Origin: Collinsella aerofaciens
GTDB taxonomy: Bacteria > Actinomycetota > Coriobacteriia > Coriobacteriales > Coriobacteriaceae
Reading direction: 5' to 3'
DNA: 64,000 nt
Assembly (NCBI RefSeq): GCF_015554145.1
Contig: NZ_JADNHZ010000013.1
Coordinates: 1 to 64,000, forward strand
Below, piece by piece: positions 26,246 through 34,408 of this stretch. A program made the position numbers and the translations under genes. Each line of letters starts with the position of its first letter. Position 1 is the first letter of the stretch. The notes below the pieces were generated by a model, which made no database searches, was not told the DNA's origin, and was given only the letters and a program-made list of their open reading frames with translations.

Positions 26246-26278
26246 CTAATACGTTATATAAGTGGTATTAGGAATGAT
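26246..26278 (-). promoter_or_regulatory. Dyad upstream of DUF554 gene
   Basis: CTAATAC (26246-26252) and GTATTAG (26265-26271) form a 7-bp dyad around an AT-rich centre containing TATATAA. Its outer part overlaps the 13-mer ATCATTCCTAATA on the minus strand that also precedes the rubrerythrin promoter. It looks like an operator for a dimeric regulator; the regulator is unknown. Confidence 0.35.
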
Positions 26279-26294
26279 GCGCAGCATTTAAGCC

Positions 26295-27725
26295 TCAGGT
26301 GGTTGTCGGGACATAGGGGTAGTAGTCAAAGCGCAGTGTCATAAGCCGCTGCGGGGATTCAGTAGCCGCGGCGATGATATTGGCATCGCGGGCACGATCA
26401 AACCCTTCGAGTTCGATCTGATACGAAACGTCTTGCATAATGTCCAGACGTCGCCAGGCTAGAAGTGTGTCGCCATCGAATTCCAAGGTCTTGCCTCCGT
26501 CTGGGGCAACGGCGTATAGACGCAGTTTAGCGGTGGTTGCAGGGTCGACAACCGTGACCTTTTTAATTTCGTTTCGAGTATTCTTGGCGCCCAACAAGGT
26601 GAGCAGTGTTGGGGCCACGACCTCGCCCGATGGCAAAAAGACGACTTCGATGGATTCGGGAAATGCGATGATGGCCGACTTGCGGACGGGCTGATTGGCG
26701 GCGGCAACTTCGATGTTTGCAGCATCGATGACCTCTGTGTGGTCGAGGGCGGCAAGCACGCAGCAGTTACCTTCATCGATCTCCTGAGGATCAGCAAGCC
26801 CCAGACTGTCCGCGAGCTCGGGATCGTTTGGACCGGTAGCGGGCTCATTCGGTGCTTCGAAAGAAGCTGGGACGCTGTTTGTCGGCGACGGCGTGTCGCC
26901 CGCACCTGCTTCTTTGTCCGTGCTCTCTTCTTGTATGGTTGCGTTGATGGGTTCGTCGTTTGAGGGGAGCGTCTTGGCGTTAAGCGCGGAGGGGAGAATT
27001 CCGACGGCTCCGGATCCGTTCCACTCCATCTCGAGAAGCGCCGGGTCGGCAAGAATGCGTTGCCTGCTTTGCGCGTGGGTATCGACTTCAATAGGGCCTG
27101 CCTCTGTCCCTCGTGTAAGGCTGAGTGATCCGGCTGGCTTCTCGAAATGAGCGTCTGTGTCTTTGGTGCTGACGGCGTAGAACAGCAGGGATGCTTCTCC
27201 CGCCGCGATGGCATCGGTGCCGGCTTTGGTCAGCCGCAACGATGCCGTGAATGAGAGGGTGGGCTGCGTGTCGTCTGCATTCGCGGCGGCGCAGCCCAGA
27301 CATATACCGCCTCCTTTCTCGAATAACGCACCGTCGAAGGCGACCTTCGCTCCGTTCGCCGAGTCATCGACCGAAGCGATATCGATGCGCAGCTCTAAAT
27401 TGCATGAATCGCCATCTGCATCGAGCGCAACCGAGCGCCATGTGCAGACAGCGCACCCCGCCTGGGAGCCGTTTGCCTTGTTCGAACGATTGATATCCAC
27501 GACTATCGAGCCATCCGTATTACGACGAAGGCATCCCGAGGTTGAGATTGCTGCCTGTGCGATCGAGAAACGCTTGCACGCAATGGCGCTCGACGGATTT
27601 GGTGCGGAGCTTAGGGCTGATGGTAAGGAGCCTGCCATGACGGGAGTCGCCCAAGCGGCGACAGGCGTTCCGGTTGCGAGCGCGCCGCAGAGTGCGACGA
27701 CGGGCAAAAGGTTCTTCGATGCCAT
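26295..27725 (-). CDS. Secreted envelope protein of unknown function
   Basis: No family is recognised. The 476-aa product has a signal peptide (residues 1-30, LLPVVALCGALATGTPVAAWA). An N-terminal domain of about 200 residues follows, with paired cysteines (CAVCTW, CLGC) and beta-rich segments. An acidic proline-, serine- and glutamate-rich linker comes next (about 245-300), then a C-terminal domain. I see no sortase motif, and the C-terminus is not hydrophobic, so the protein is probably secreted or bound to partners. AAGGAG precedes the ATG. It is the last gene of a five-gene minus-strand cluster of small exported proteins (29501 to 26295), which suggests a shared surface structure. Confidence 0.65.
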   Translation of the reverse strand: MASKNLLPVVALCGALATGTPVAAWATPVMAGSLPSALSSAPNPSSAIACKRFSIAQAAISTSGCLRRNTDGSIVVDINRSNKANGSQAGCAVCTWRSVALDADGDSCNLELRIDIASVDDSANGAKVAFDGALFEKGGGICLGCAAANADDTQPTLSFTASLRLTKAGTDAIAAGEASLLFYAVSTKDTDAHFEKPAGSLSLTRGTEAGPIEVDTHAQSRQRILADPALLEMEWNGSGAVGILPSALNAKTLPSNDEPINATIQEESTDKEAGAGDTPSPTNSVPASFEAPNEPATGPNDPELADSLGLADPQEIDEGNCCVLAALDHTEVIDAANIEVAAANQPVRKSAIIAFPESIEVVFLPSGEVVAPTLLTLLGAKNTRNEIKKVTVVDPATTAKLRLYAVAPDGGKTLEFDGDTLLAWRRLDIMQDVSYQIELEGFDRARDANIIAAATESPQRLMTLRFDYYPYVPTTT

Positions 27726-27743
27726 GGGGTCTCCTTAGCTAAT

Positions 27744-28025
27744 TTAGTGCGGCCTGTCCGTGTTTCGTTTCTGGCTGCGTTTGATGTGCAGACCGAGGCC
27801 GGCGGTTCCCGCGCCTGCTGCCGTGGCGCCTGCTGCCAAGAGCCATCGTCTGTCGTCTGTCTGTGCCAACGGTTCCTCACGGTTGCCGCGGTCGAGCTCC
27901 GAGAGGTCGACCGTTACTTGCGTGGCGGCCTGCGCCTGTTCTTGCTGGGCAAAGGCCATGGCTGGCCCAAACGCTAGGATGCTGACGGCGGCGGCCAGGG
28001 CGACGGCCTTATGCCGTGTGCGCAC
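27744..28025 (-). CDS. Small exported protein with C-terminal anchor
   Basis: No family is recognised. The 93-aa product has a signal peptide with AVALAAAVSILAFGP and a likely cleavage near MAFAQ. A short polar region follows (VTVDLSELDRGN), then a C-terminal glycine/alanine hydrophobic segment (WLLAAGATAAGAGTAGLGL) and a basic tail. That layout resembles a cell-wall sorting or membrane-retention signal without LPXTG. The start is uncertain: a GTG at 28025 gives a good signal peptide and overlaps the upstream gene by 17 bases, while a TTG at 28055 would add ten residues. Either implies translational coupling within the envelope cluster. Confidence 0.55.
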   Translation of the reverse strand: MRTRHKAVALAAAVSILAFGPAMAFAQQEQAQAATQVTVDLSELDRGNREEPLAQTDDRRWLLAAGATAAGAGTAGLGLHIKRSQKRNTDRPH

Positions 28026-28608
28026 CGGGCTCGACCGTCCAGGTGATCGTTGCAACCTGATCGCCTTCGCCGGTTACGTGGAAGATGTCGCGCGTGACGC
28101 GGGCGACGTTTCCGCTTGTCTTGAGCTTAATTTTGTCCGTGCCGCCGGCAATGCCCTGGTAGTCCATGTCGAAGGCTGCATTCTTGGAAAGATCGAGGCC
28201 CGTCCCCTGCATTGCGGCGCTGGCGTTCTGGAGTGCGCCGTCGGGGCCGACCTTAAAGTCGATGGAGTTCTGCGCGGTTCCGGCCTTGGCGTCGGCGGCA
28301 ATGGTCCAGGTGTTCATGGCGTCGATCTTCATGTTGGTGACATGGATGCCGTAGGCCGAATGATTGTCGATGGTGGTCGCGTCTTCTGAGGGGCCCTGAA
28401 GCGTGCCGTCGGCCTTGGCGACGAAGGGAATAACCGTCGGAACTTTGAACTCAACGTTGTCGATCTCGGTCCTGACCATTACTTTCGTGGTTCCAGCGCG
28501 CCCGGCTGCCAGAGCTGGCGTCGGGGCGGCGCCCATTGCGAGCGCGAGCGCGAGCCCTGCGCCCACGACGAGCGCTCTGACTCCGTTCATGTTCCTGGTG
28601 ATGTCCAT
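28009..28608 (-). CDS. Secreted surface protein of unknown function
   Basis: No family is recognised. The 199-aa product has a clear signal peptide (ALVVGAGLALALAMGAAPTPALA, cleavage near residue 34). The mature domain is beta-rich (VPTVIPFVAKADGTL, IHVTNMKID, IDFKVGPDG, TITWTV) and has the look of a small immunoglobulin- or WxL-like surface domain. That comparison is impressionistic. AAAGGAAC precedes the ATG. It lies third in the five-gene envelope cluster and overlaps the next gene. Confidence 0.65.
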   Translation of the reverse strand: MDITRNMNGVRALVVGAGLALALAMGAAPTPALAAGRAGTTKVMVRTEIDNVEFKVPTVIPFVAKADGTLQGPSEDATTIDNHSAYGIHVTNMKIDAMNTWTIAADAKAGTAQNSIDFKVGPDGALQNASAAMQGTGLDLSKNAAFDMDYQGIAGGTDKIKLKTSGNVARVTRDIFHVTGEGDQVATITWTVEPGAHTA

Positions 28609-28698
28609 GGTCGTTCCTTTCTATTCGCCGCGGGCCGTCCCCGCGATGATTGGACGAATGCTGGTGAATTGCATGCGGTGCCGCGTCGGCCGAAAAAG

Positions 28699-29208
28699 CT
28701 AGTTCTCGGTTTGCTCAACCCGTACCTTGACACGTGTCGGATTGCCGTGGCTGTCGAGGGTCTTGGCATCGAGTGCCTGAATCTCGATGTACGCCTCGCC
28801 TTCTTTGATGTCGCCGGCGGGGCACGTCTCGATTGTCTTGCCGGTCTCGACCACACCGGATTCGTACATGGTCTCGTCGTTTTGGATGACGCGGAATCGC
28901 TGGGGAAATTTATTGTCTTGGACGTTTTGCACGTTGACGCGTAGCTTGCCGTCCTCCTGTAGTTGAGCGACCGGAGCGACCGAAATCGTCATCATGTTGT
29001 CGCGGACGATGGCATCGAGCTCATCTTGGATTTCCCGACGCGTTTTGCCCTCGGCCGTCGTAACTGAAGCGCCCGCCTCGGGTACGGGCTGAGACTGCCA
29101 AGCGTATAGTCCTACGGCGACAAGGGCGCAGACGATGGCCAAGCAGGCAACGATGAACTTCTTGCGACGATCCAGTCCTGCAAGGCGGGGCGGCTTCTTC
29201 GCACTCAT
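28699..29208 (-). CDS. Membrane-anchored extracytoplasmic protein
   Basis: No family is recognised. The 169-aa product has a short basic N-terminus (MSAKKPPRLAGLDRRKK) and one transmembrane segment (residues 18-36, FIVACLAIVCALVAVGLYA). An external domain of about 130 residues follows, with beta-strand character (LRVNVQNVQDNKFPQRFRV, AYIEIQALD). It overlaps the upstream 98-aa gene by four bases and precedes the secreted protein at 28009 by 90 bases. The external domain could chaperone or anchor its secreted neighbours, which is inference. Confidence 0.65.
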   Translation of the reverse strand: MSAKKPPRLAGLDRRKKFIVACLAIVCALVAVGLYAWQSQPVPEAGASVTTAEGKTRREIQDELDAIVRDNMMTISVAPVAQLQEDGKLRVNVQNVQDNKFPQRFRVIQNDETMYESGVVETGKTIETCPAGDIKEGEAYIEIQALDAKTLDSHGNPTRVKVRVEQTEN

Positions 29209-29501
29209 GCGGCGTCCTTGGTGGTGTAGACACGTGCGAACGTGGACGGGTCCGCTCCAAAGAGCATGTGAAGCATCAGGCGGCGCGAGTAGATGAGCTC
29301 GTCAAAGTCGTGAGGGAGCTCGATGTCGTGGATACGCGCGATGTGGTGGGCGAGCGCCGAGAACGACTCGGGGTCGCAGATAACATCGGTGGTGACGTGG
29401 TAGACCGCCGTATCGGGGAACGCCTCTTCGTCGAAAGGTAGGAGATAGGGATCGTCGTCGACCTCGATGGCGACGCCGTACTGGGGCCAGTAATATGCCA
29501 T
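29205..29501 (-). CDS. Small cytoplasmic protein of unknown function
   Basis: A 98-aa acidic protein with no signal peptide or membrane segment (MAYYWPQYGVAIEVDDDPYL at its start). I do not recognise a family. GGGAGG lies before the ATG. It is the first gene of the envelope cluster and its stop overlaps the next start by four bases, so it is probably co-translated with the membrane proteins. It may be a regulatory or assembly factor. Confidence 0.6.
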   Translation of the reverse strand: MAYYWPQYGVAIEVDDDPYLLPFDEEAFPDTAVYHVTTDVICDPESFSALAHHIARIHDIELPHDFDELIYSRRLMLHMLFGADPSTFARVYTTKDAA

Positions 29502-29847
29502 GGGAACCTCCCTGCTTCTGGGGCCAAAACTTCTATCGGTTTTGCCTGTCGACGCCGACCGTATCAGCCGCTACTTGACCAATTTCTGACCAAATGCTTG
29601 ACGGATTGACATCTCCGCAGGTAAAAGGTGGCAAAAAATACTCCAACTTTTTTCGAGCGACAATCGAGCGGTCGGCGACGGCGGGGCGGTATGTGTCAAA
29701 AACATCGTCTGCCGAGGAAGCCTTGCCGTTCGCCGAATTGCACGAACGTAAAAAACGCCAATTATGGAGACGGTCTCGAACACGTCGACGAAACGATGCG
29801 GTAACATCTCCCTGCAAACACTGTAGTTAGCTAAAGGGGGAGTTCGC
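29502..29847. other. Divergent intergenic region, 346 bp
   Basis: This gap separates the envelope cluster (minus) from the lactate-dehydrogenase operon (plus) and must contain both promoters. Between 29575 and 29611 four related hexamers occur (TTGACC, CTGACC, TTGACG, TTGACA) at 8-12-bp spacing, which could be -35 elements or a regulator site. I see no convincing -10 and no gene; an antisense open frame here has no ribosome site or domain. Confidence 0.5.
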
Positions 29848-31449
29848 GTGTCTGCAACCATAAAACCCTTCACCGACGAGTTCGAAGAGTATGGCCGCGA
29901 TGAATCTCGCGCATCGGGCGAAGCATCGAGCATCTCGTTTCCGACAACGGAAGACGAGGTCCGTGCCATTTTGGAAACGCTCCATGCCGAGCGTGTCCCG
30001 GTAACGGTTCAGGGCGCCCGAACCGGCCTTGCCGCCGGTGCCGTGCCCCACGGTGGGCATATCCTCAATACTTCCCGTATGAATCGCTACTTGGGCCTTC
30101 GCCGCGATGAACAAGGTCAATTTCTGCTGCGCGTGGAGCCGGGCGTTGTGCTCTCGGAGCTGCGTAAGCAGCTGAGCAAGAAGGTACTGCCGACCGCTGG
30201 TTGGGACCAGGCATCGCTTGAGGCCTACGAGGAGTTCCAAGAGGCCCCCGAGCAGTTCTTTCCCACCGATCCCACCGAGGCATCTGCCTGTCTGGGCGGC
30301 ATGGCGGCATGCAACGCCTCCGGCGCCCGCAGCTACGCTTACGGTCCCATGCGCCCGCATATCACGGGACTCCACGTCGCGCTGGCTGATGGCGATTTGC
30401 TTGTGCTTCAGCGCGGCGAGGCTTTTGCCCAGGGCCGCCACCTGTCGCTCGTGACGGCAGAGGGCCATATACTCGAGCTCGATCTTCCTGACTACACCAT
30501 GCCCAAGACCAAAAATGCCTCGGGTTATTTTGTTGCGGACGATATGGACGCCATCGATCTTTTTATCGGTGCGTGCGGCACACTCGGCGTCATTACCGAG
30601 CTCGAGATCGCCCTGCAGGCGGCACCTGCGGTCGTTTGGGGCGTGAGCTGTTTCTTTGACAGCGAAGACAAGGCCGTGTCCTTTACCGATTCTGTGCGTC
30701 CCGTCCTGTCCCACGCGGCTGCCATCGAATATTTCGATGCGGGCGCCCTGGATATCCTACGTCGCCAGCGCGAGCAGTCGACGGCGTTCGCCTCGCTGCC
30801 GGCGCTCGACAAAGACGCCAAGGTCTGTGTCTACGTGGAGCTCGACTGCGACGACGAAGCCCAGGCGACCGAGGAACTGTACCACCTGGGATGGGTGCTC
30901 GAGTTCGCGGGTGGCCGCGACGATGCGACATGGGTCGCGCGCACCGAGGTTGATCGCGAGTGCCAGCGGTTCTTCCGCCATGCGGTCCCCGAGAGCGTCA
31001 ATATGCTGATCGACGAGCGTCGCCGCACGGATCCCACCATCACCAAACTGGGTTCGGACATGTCGGTGCCCAATGCACGCCTTGCCGATGTCGTGGCCCT
31101 CTATCGCCGCACGCTGGCCGAAAGCGGGCTTGAATCTGCTGCCTGGGGGCACATCGGTAACAACCATCTGCATGTGAACATCCTGCCGCGCGATGCGCAG
31201 GACTACCGTCGCGGTGGCGAGCTGTTTGCCCAGTGGGCTGCGGAGGTAACGGCTATGGGCGGTGCCGTTTCTGCCGAGCACGGCGTCGGCAAGATCAAGG
31301 CGGGCTTCTTAGAGACGATGTACGGTCACGAGGCCATGGTCGAGTCGGCGCGGCTCAAGCTCCAGCTCGATCCCGACGGGCAGCTGGGTCGCGGCAACCT
31401 GTTTTCGGAGAAGCTCTTGGATGAGCTCGTCCAGAAAGGGGGCGCGTGA
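29848..31449 (+). CDS. FAD-binding oxidoreductase, lactate dehydrogenase subunit-like
   Basis: A 533-aa flavoprotein of the GlcD/D-lactate dehydrogenase type. The FAD-binding PCMH domain spans about residues 30-230 (VPVTVQGARTGLAAGAVPHGG, ACLGGMAACNASGARS). The FAD-oxidase C-terminal domain carries GHIGNNHLHVN and the late HGVGKIKAGF motif. It is about 65 residues longer than LctD of Acetobacterium. The GTG start has AAGGGGGAG upstream. EtfB and EtfA genes follow directly, so it is probably the substrate-oxidising subunit of an Etf-linked complex that oxidises lactate or another 2-hydroxy acid. No lactate permease is adjacent. Confidence 0.85.
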   Translation: MSATIKPFTDEFEEYGRDESRASGEASSISFPTTEDEVRAILETLHAERVPVTVQGARTGLAAGAVPHGGHILNTSRMNRYLGLRRDEQGQFLLRVEPGVVLSELRKQLSKKVLPTAGWDQASLEAYEEFQEAPEQFFPTDPTEASACLGGMAACNASGARSYAYGPMRPHITGLHVALADGDLLVLQRGEAFAQGRHLSLVTAEGHILELDLPDYTMPKTKNASGYFVADDMDAIDLFIGACGTLGVITELEIALQAAPAVVWGVSCFFDSEDKAVSFTDSVRPVLSHAAAIEYFDAGALDILRRQREQSTAFASLPALDKDAKVCVYVELDCDDEAQATEELYHLGWVLEFAGGRDDATWVARTEVDRECQRFFRHAVPESVNMLIDERRRTDPTITKLGSDMSVPNARLADVVALYRRTLAESGLESAAWGHIGNNHLHVNILPRDAQDYRRGGELFAQWAAEVTAMGGAVSAEHGVGKIKAGFLETMYGHEAMVESARLKLQLDPDGQLGRGNLFSEKLLDELVQKGGA

Positions 31450-31451
31450 AG

Positions 31452-32267
31452 ATGAGCGATTTCCATATGGTGGTGTGCGTCAAGGCCGTGCCGGGCAGCA
31501 CCGAGGTCAAGATGGACCCCAAGACCAATACCATCGTGCGCGATGGCAAGCAGGCGGTCATTAATCCCTTTGATGCGAGCGCTTTGGAATGCGCGCTGGC
31601 GCTGAAGGACGACTTTATCGGCTTTGGCATGGACGTGCGTGTGACGGTGGTGTCGATGGGCATCCCCGCGACCGAATCGCTGCTGCGCGACTGCATCGCC
31701 CGCGGTGCCGACGACGCGCTGCTGCTGACCGATCGCGCCTTTGCGGGCGCCGATACCCTAGCCACCACCTATGCCCTCAAATGCGGCATCGAGGCACTCG
31801 ATGAGGACTTTGACCTGCTCATCTGCGGCAAGATGGCAGTGGACGGCGATACGGCCCAGATCGGCCCCGAGCTGGCCGGCGCCTTTGGGGTCCCCTGCGT
31901 GACCGACGTGAGCTGTGTGCAGAGCGCGGGATTTACGACGTGTGGCTCGCTGGCGCTCGTCCACGGCTGCGATGCCGGCGAGGAGACGGTGTACCTGGAG
32001 ATGCCGTGTGCGATGACGACCGCCAAGGAGATTGGCCAGCTGCGCATGCCGAGTATTGCCGGTATTCGCGCGGCCGAGGATGCAGACGTGCGCGTGGCCA
32101 GCGCTGCCGACGTAAACGCCGACCCCTCGCGTTGCGGCCTTGCCGGATCACCGACGCAGGTCGTGCGCTCGTTTGTGCCCGACCGTGACCAAACGTGCGA
32201 GGCCGTCGAGGGAACGGCGTCCGAGCAGGCGGTAAAACTTGCCAAGATTATCGAGGGGATGGCATAG
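31452..32267 (+). CDS. etfB: Electron transfer flavoprotein subunit beta
   Basis: A 271-aa EtfB that binds FAD/AMP or NADH and passes electrons with EtfA. The opening VVCVKAVPGSTEVKMD and later INPFDASALECAL and CGKMAVDGDTAQIGPELA motifs are characteristic. The ATG at 31452 is preferred since AAAGGGGG lies about nine bases upstream; a GTG at 31446 overlaps the preceding gene by four bases. It sits between the dehydrogenase and EtfA genes with no gaps, so the three make one complex. Confidence 0.92.
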   Translation: MSDFHMVVCVKAVPGSTEVKMDPKTNTIVRDGKQAVINPFDASALECALALKDDFIGFGMDVRVTVVSMGIPATESLLRDCIARGADDALLLTDRAFAGADTLATTYALKCGIEALDEDFDLLICGKMAVDGDTAQIGPELAGAFGVPCVTDVSCVQSAGFTTCGSLALVHGCDAGEETVYLEMPCAMTTAKEIGQLRMPSIAGIRAAEDADVRVASAADVNADPSRCGLAGSPTQVVRSFVPDRDQTCEAVEGTASEQAVKLAKIIEGMA

Positions 32268-33473
32268 ATGAGCGGGCTGATTATCGATAGCGAAGCCTGT
32301 ATCGGCTGCGGTCGCTGCGTTCGCGCCTGCGCCTCGGGCGGCATTGTGGTGGAGGGTGAGCGCCCCAATCGCTGTGCCCGCGTAACCGACGGCTGTATCC
32401 TGTGCGGTGGGTGCGTCGACGCCTGCCCCGTCAACGCCATCTCGATTGAGCGCGACGAGGCCGCCGGCGCGGCAGAACTTGACGCATATCGAGACATCTG
32501 GATCTTCGTGCAGACTGACGAGCACGATGCCGTTGCATCCGTGGCCTTCGAGCTCATGGGCAAGGGGCGCGAGCTTGCCGATGCCCGCGGCTGCCGTCTG
32601 GTGGCACTGGTCGGCATGAGCCCCGAGGGCTCACTTGGGGACCTGGAGCATCTGATTTGCGCCGGTGCGGACGAAGTTCTGGTCTGTCGTGACGAGCGCC
32701 TGCGTCAGAACGACGCGGAGGTCTACGCCCGCTTGATCTGCGATTTGGTAGCCGAGCGCAAGCCCGAGGCCATTCTGTACGGCGCGACCGCCTTTGGTCG
32801 CGAGCTGGCGCCCGGTGTGGCCGTGCGCTTGCAGACGGGCCTTACGGCCGATTGCACGGTGCTTTCGATGGATACGGAGACGGGTCTGCTGCAGCAGACG
32901 CGCCCGGCGTTTGGCGGCAACCTGATGGCCACCATTATCTGCCCCAACCACCGTCCTCAGATGGCAACGGTGTGCCCCGGCATCTTTAAGGCGCTCGAGT
33001 TTGACTATAGCCGCTCCGGCACGATTGCCCAGGTAGTGCTAGCGGATGACGTTAAGGCCCGTGTCGAGATCTCGATTCCCGCCGAGGAGTGGGGACAGCA
33101 GGCCTCAATTGCCGATGCCGAGCGTCTAGTCGTGGTGGGCCGCGGCATCGGCTCCAAGAAAAACCTACCGCTGATGCGAAAGCTTGCCGAGGCTCTGGGT
33201 GCCGAGCTTGGCTGCACGCGCCCCGTGGTGGAGGCCGGCTGGCTGGAGTATCGCCACCAAATTGGCCAGACGGGTGTATCGGTCTCGCCCAAGCTCCTCG
33301 TGAGCATCGGTGTCTCGGGCGCTATCCAGCATCTCGCCGGCATCGGTGGGGCGGAGTGCATTGTCGCCATCAATGAGGACCCGGATGCCCCCATCTTCGG
33401 TGCCGCCCAGTACAAGGTCGTCGGCGATGCCGTTGAGATCGTTGAGGAACTGCTGGCTCAGCTCGAGTGCTAA
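32268..33473 (+). CDS. etfA: EtfA with N-terminal ferredoxin domain
   Basis: A 401-aa electron transfer flavoprotein alpha subunit. Residues 1-65 add a two-cluster ferredoxin domain (CIGCGRCVRACASGG and CILCGGCVDACPVNA). The EtfA core starts near residue 80, and its C-terminal FAD-binding motif includes GRGIGSKKNLPLMRKLAE and GQTGVSVSPKLLVSIGVSG. The extra ferredoxin domain is known from LctC and CarE of Acetobacterium, where it serves electron bifurcation or confurcation with ferredoxin. The gene abuts etfB and its stop overlaps the oppositely oriented HD-domain gene by four bases. Confidence 0.92.
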   Translation: MSGLIIDSEACIGCGRCVRACASGGIVVEGERPNRCARVTDGCILCGGCVDACPVNAISIERDEAAGAAELDAYRDIWIFVQTDEHDAVASVAFELMGKGRELADARGCRLVALVGMSPEGSLGDLEHLICAGADEVLVCRDERLRQNDAEVYARLICDLVAERKPEAILYGATAFGRELAPGVAVRLQTGLTADCTVLSMDTETGLLQQTRPAFGGNLMATIICPNHRPQMATVCPGIFKALEFDYSRSGTIAQVVLADDVKARVEISIPAEEWGQQASIADAERLVVVGRGIGSKKNLPLMRKLAEALGAELGCTRPVVEAGWLEYRHQIGQTGVSVSPKLLVSIGVSGAIQHLAGIGGAECIVAINEDPDAPIFGAAQYKVVGDAVEIVEELLAQLEC

Positions 33474-34282
33474 GCGCTTGCCAGCCAGCGGCGCAGCTCG
33501 TCCTTAAGGCGGCTCCAGGTTGCCTGCGCGGCGGGGTCGGTTAAGGGTCGCGTAATGCCAAAGGGCGCGTCGAGCAGGCGATAGATATCGCCTTGCTCGC
33601 GCGCCAGTGCACGGCTTGCCGGATGGACGAGCTCAAACATAAAGCAGATGAGCCCCACCAGGTAGTCCGCCGGCTCGTTGCGCTCGTCACGCGCGACGCA
33701 GCGATGCTCGTCAAAGGCGGTAAGCGCCGGTGTCGAGAAGTGGCTGGCGAGAAACGTGTCCTCATCCACCTTGAGGATGGTGTCGACGGTGCTGTCGGCG
33801 ATGGTGCGCATAATGTCGATCTTGTCGCCATCGCGCACGATCTCGCAGAAGCTCCGTGTACGGGTGTCGAGTTCCGTGGGCAGGCGAAAATCACTGTGGT
33901 GGGCGATGCTCGCGCGGATCAGTTCGTCCTCTGCCGGGTCATCGATAAAGTCGCGGATGCTCGTTACGGCGGGTGCATCGGCGGGATTCTCGCCAAAGAG
34001 GACCTCGATGCCCAGCGCTGCATGGCTCATGCTCTCGGCGTCCTTAAAGGTGTCCCAGCGCCGCAACTGCTCAAAGCGGCCCATATCGTGTAGCAGGCCG
34101 CAAAGCCATGCCAGGTCAATATCTTCTGACGACCAGCCCTGCTCGCGCGCTACGGCATCGCATGCCTCGGCCACGTGGTACGTATGCTCGATTTTGAGCG
34201 CGATGCGTGGGTTGGTGGCGTCGTAGGCATCGGTGTAGCTTTTGAAGGCCGCGCGCGCCCGGTCTCGATTGATAGCTGTCAT
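33470..34282 (-). CDS. HD-domain phosphohydrolase
   Basis: A 270-aa cytoplasmic metal-dependent hydrolase with an HD domain. The visible ligands are HTYHVAEACDAV near residue 49, the GLLHDMGRF HD pair near residue 87, SIAHHSDFRLP near 145 and DGDKIDIMR. The substrate is unknown; members hydrolyse nucleotides or cyclic nucleotides. TAGGAAG lies before the ATG. It converges on etfA with a four-base overlap and diverges from azlC across a gap containing an 11-bp dyad. Confidence 0.85.
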   Translation of the reverse strand: MTAINRDRARAAFKSYTDAYDATNPRIALKIEHTYHVAEACDAVAREQGWSSEDIDLAWLCGLLHDMGRFEQLRRWDTFKDAESMSHAALGIEVLFGENPADAPAVTSIRDFIDDPAEDELIRASIAHHSDFRLPTELDTRTRSFCEIVRDGDKIDIMRTIADSTVDTILKVDEDTFLASHFSTPALTAFDEHRCVARDERNEPADYLVGLICFMFELVHPASRALAREQGDIYRLLDAPFGITRPLTDPAAQATWSRLKDELRRWLASA

Positions 34283-34313
34283 AATGACTTCCTAAAAAGT
34301 TGTGTCTTTCGAT

Positions 34314-34349
34314 CCGGTGGCAATTGTAGGTGAACTTTATTGCCACCGG
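34314..34349. promoter_or_regulatory. 11-bp dyad between HD and azlC genes
   Basis: CCGGTGGCAAT (34314-34324) and ATTGCCACCGG (34339-34349) are a perfect inverted repeat with 14 bases between. It lies in the divergent promoter region, 32 bp from one start and 60 bp from the other. It may be an operator or a leader hairpin; there is no T tract. Confidence 0.5.
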
Positions 34350-34408
34350 TTGATATTTCTGCTGCGTTGCAAGGCGCGCTGCAGACGACTTACCAGAATG
34401 GGAGTGGC

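Noticed and set aside
26295..29501. Sortase-assembled pilus cluster
   Set aside because: No LPXTG motif, sortase gene or pilin motif is visible in any of the five proteins.
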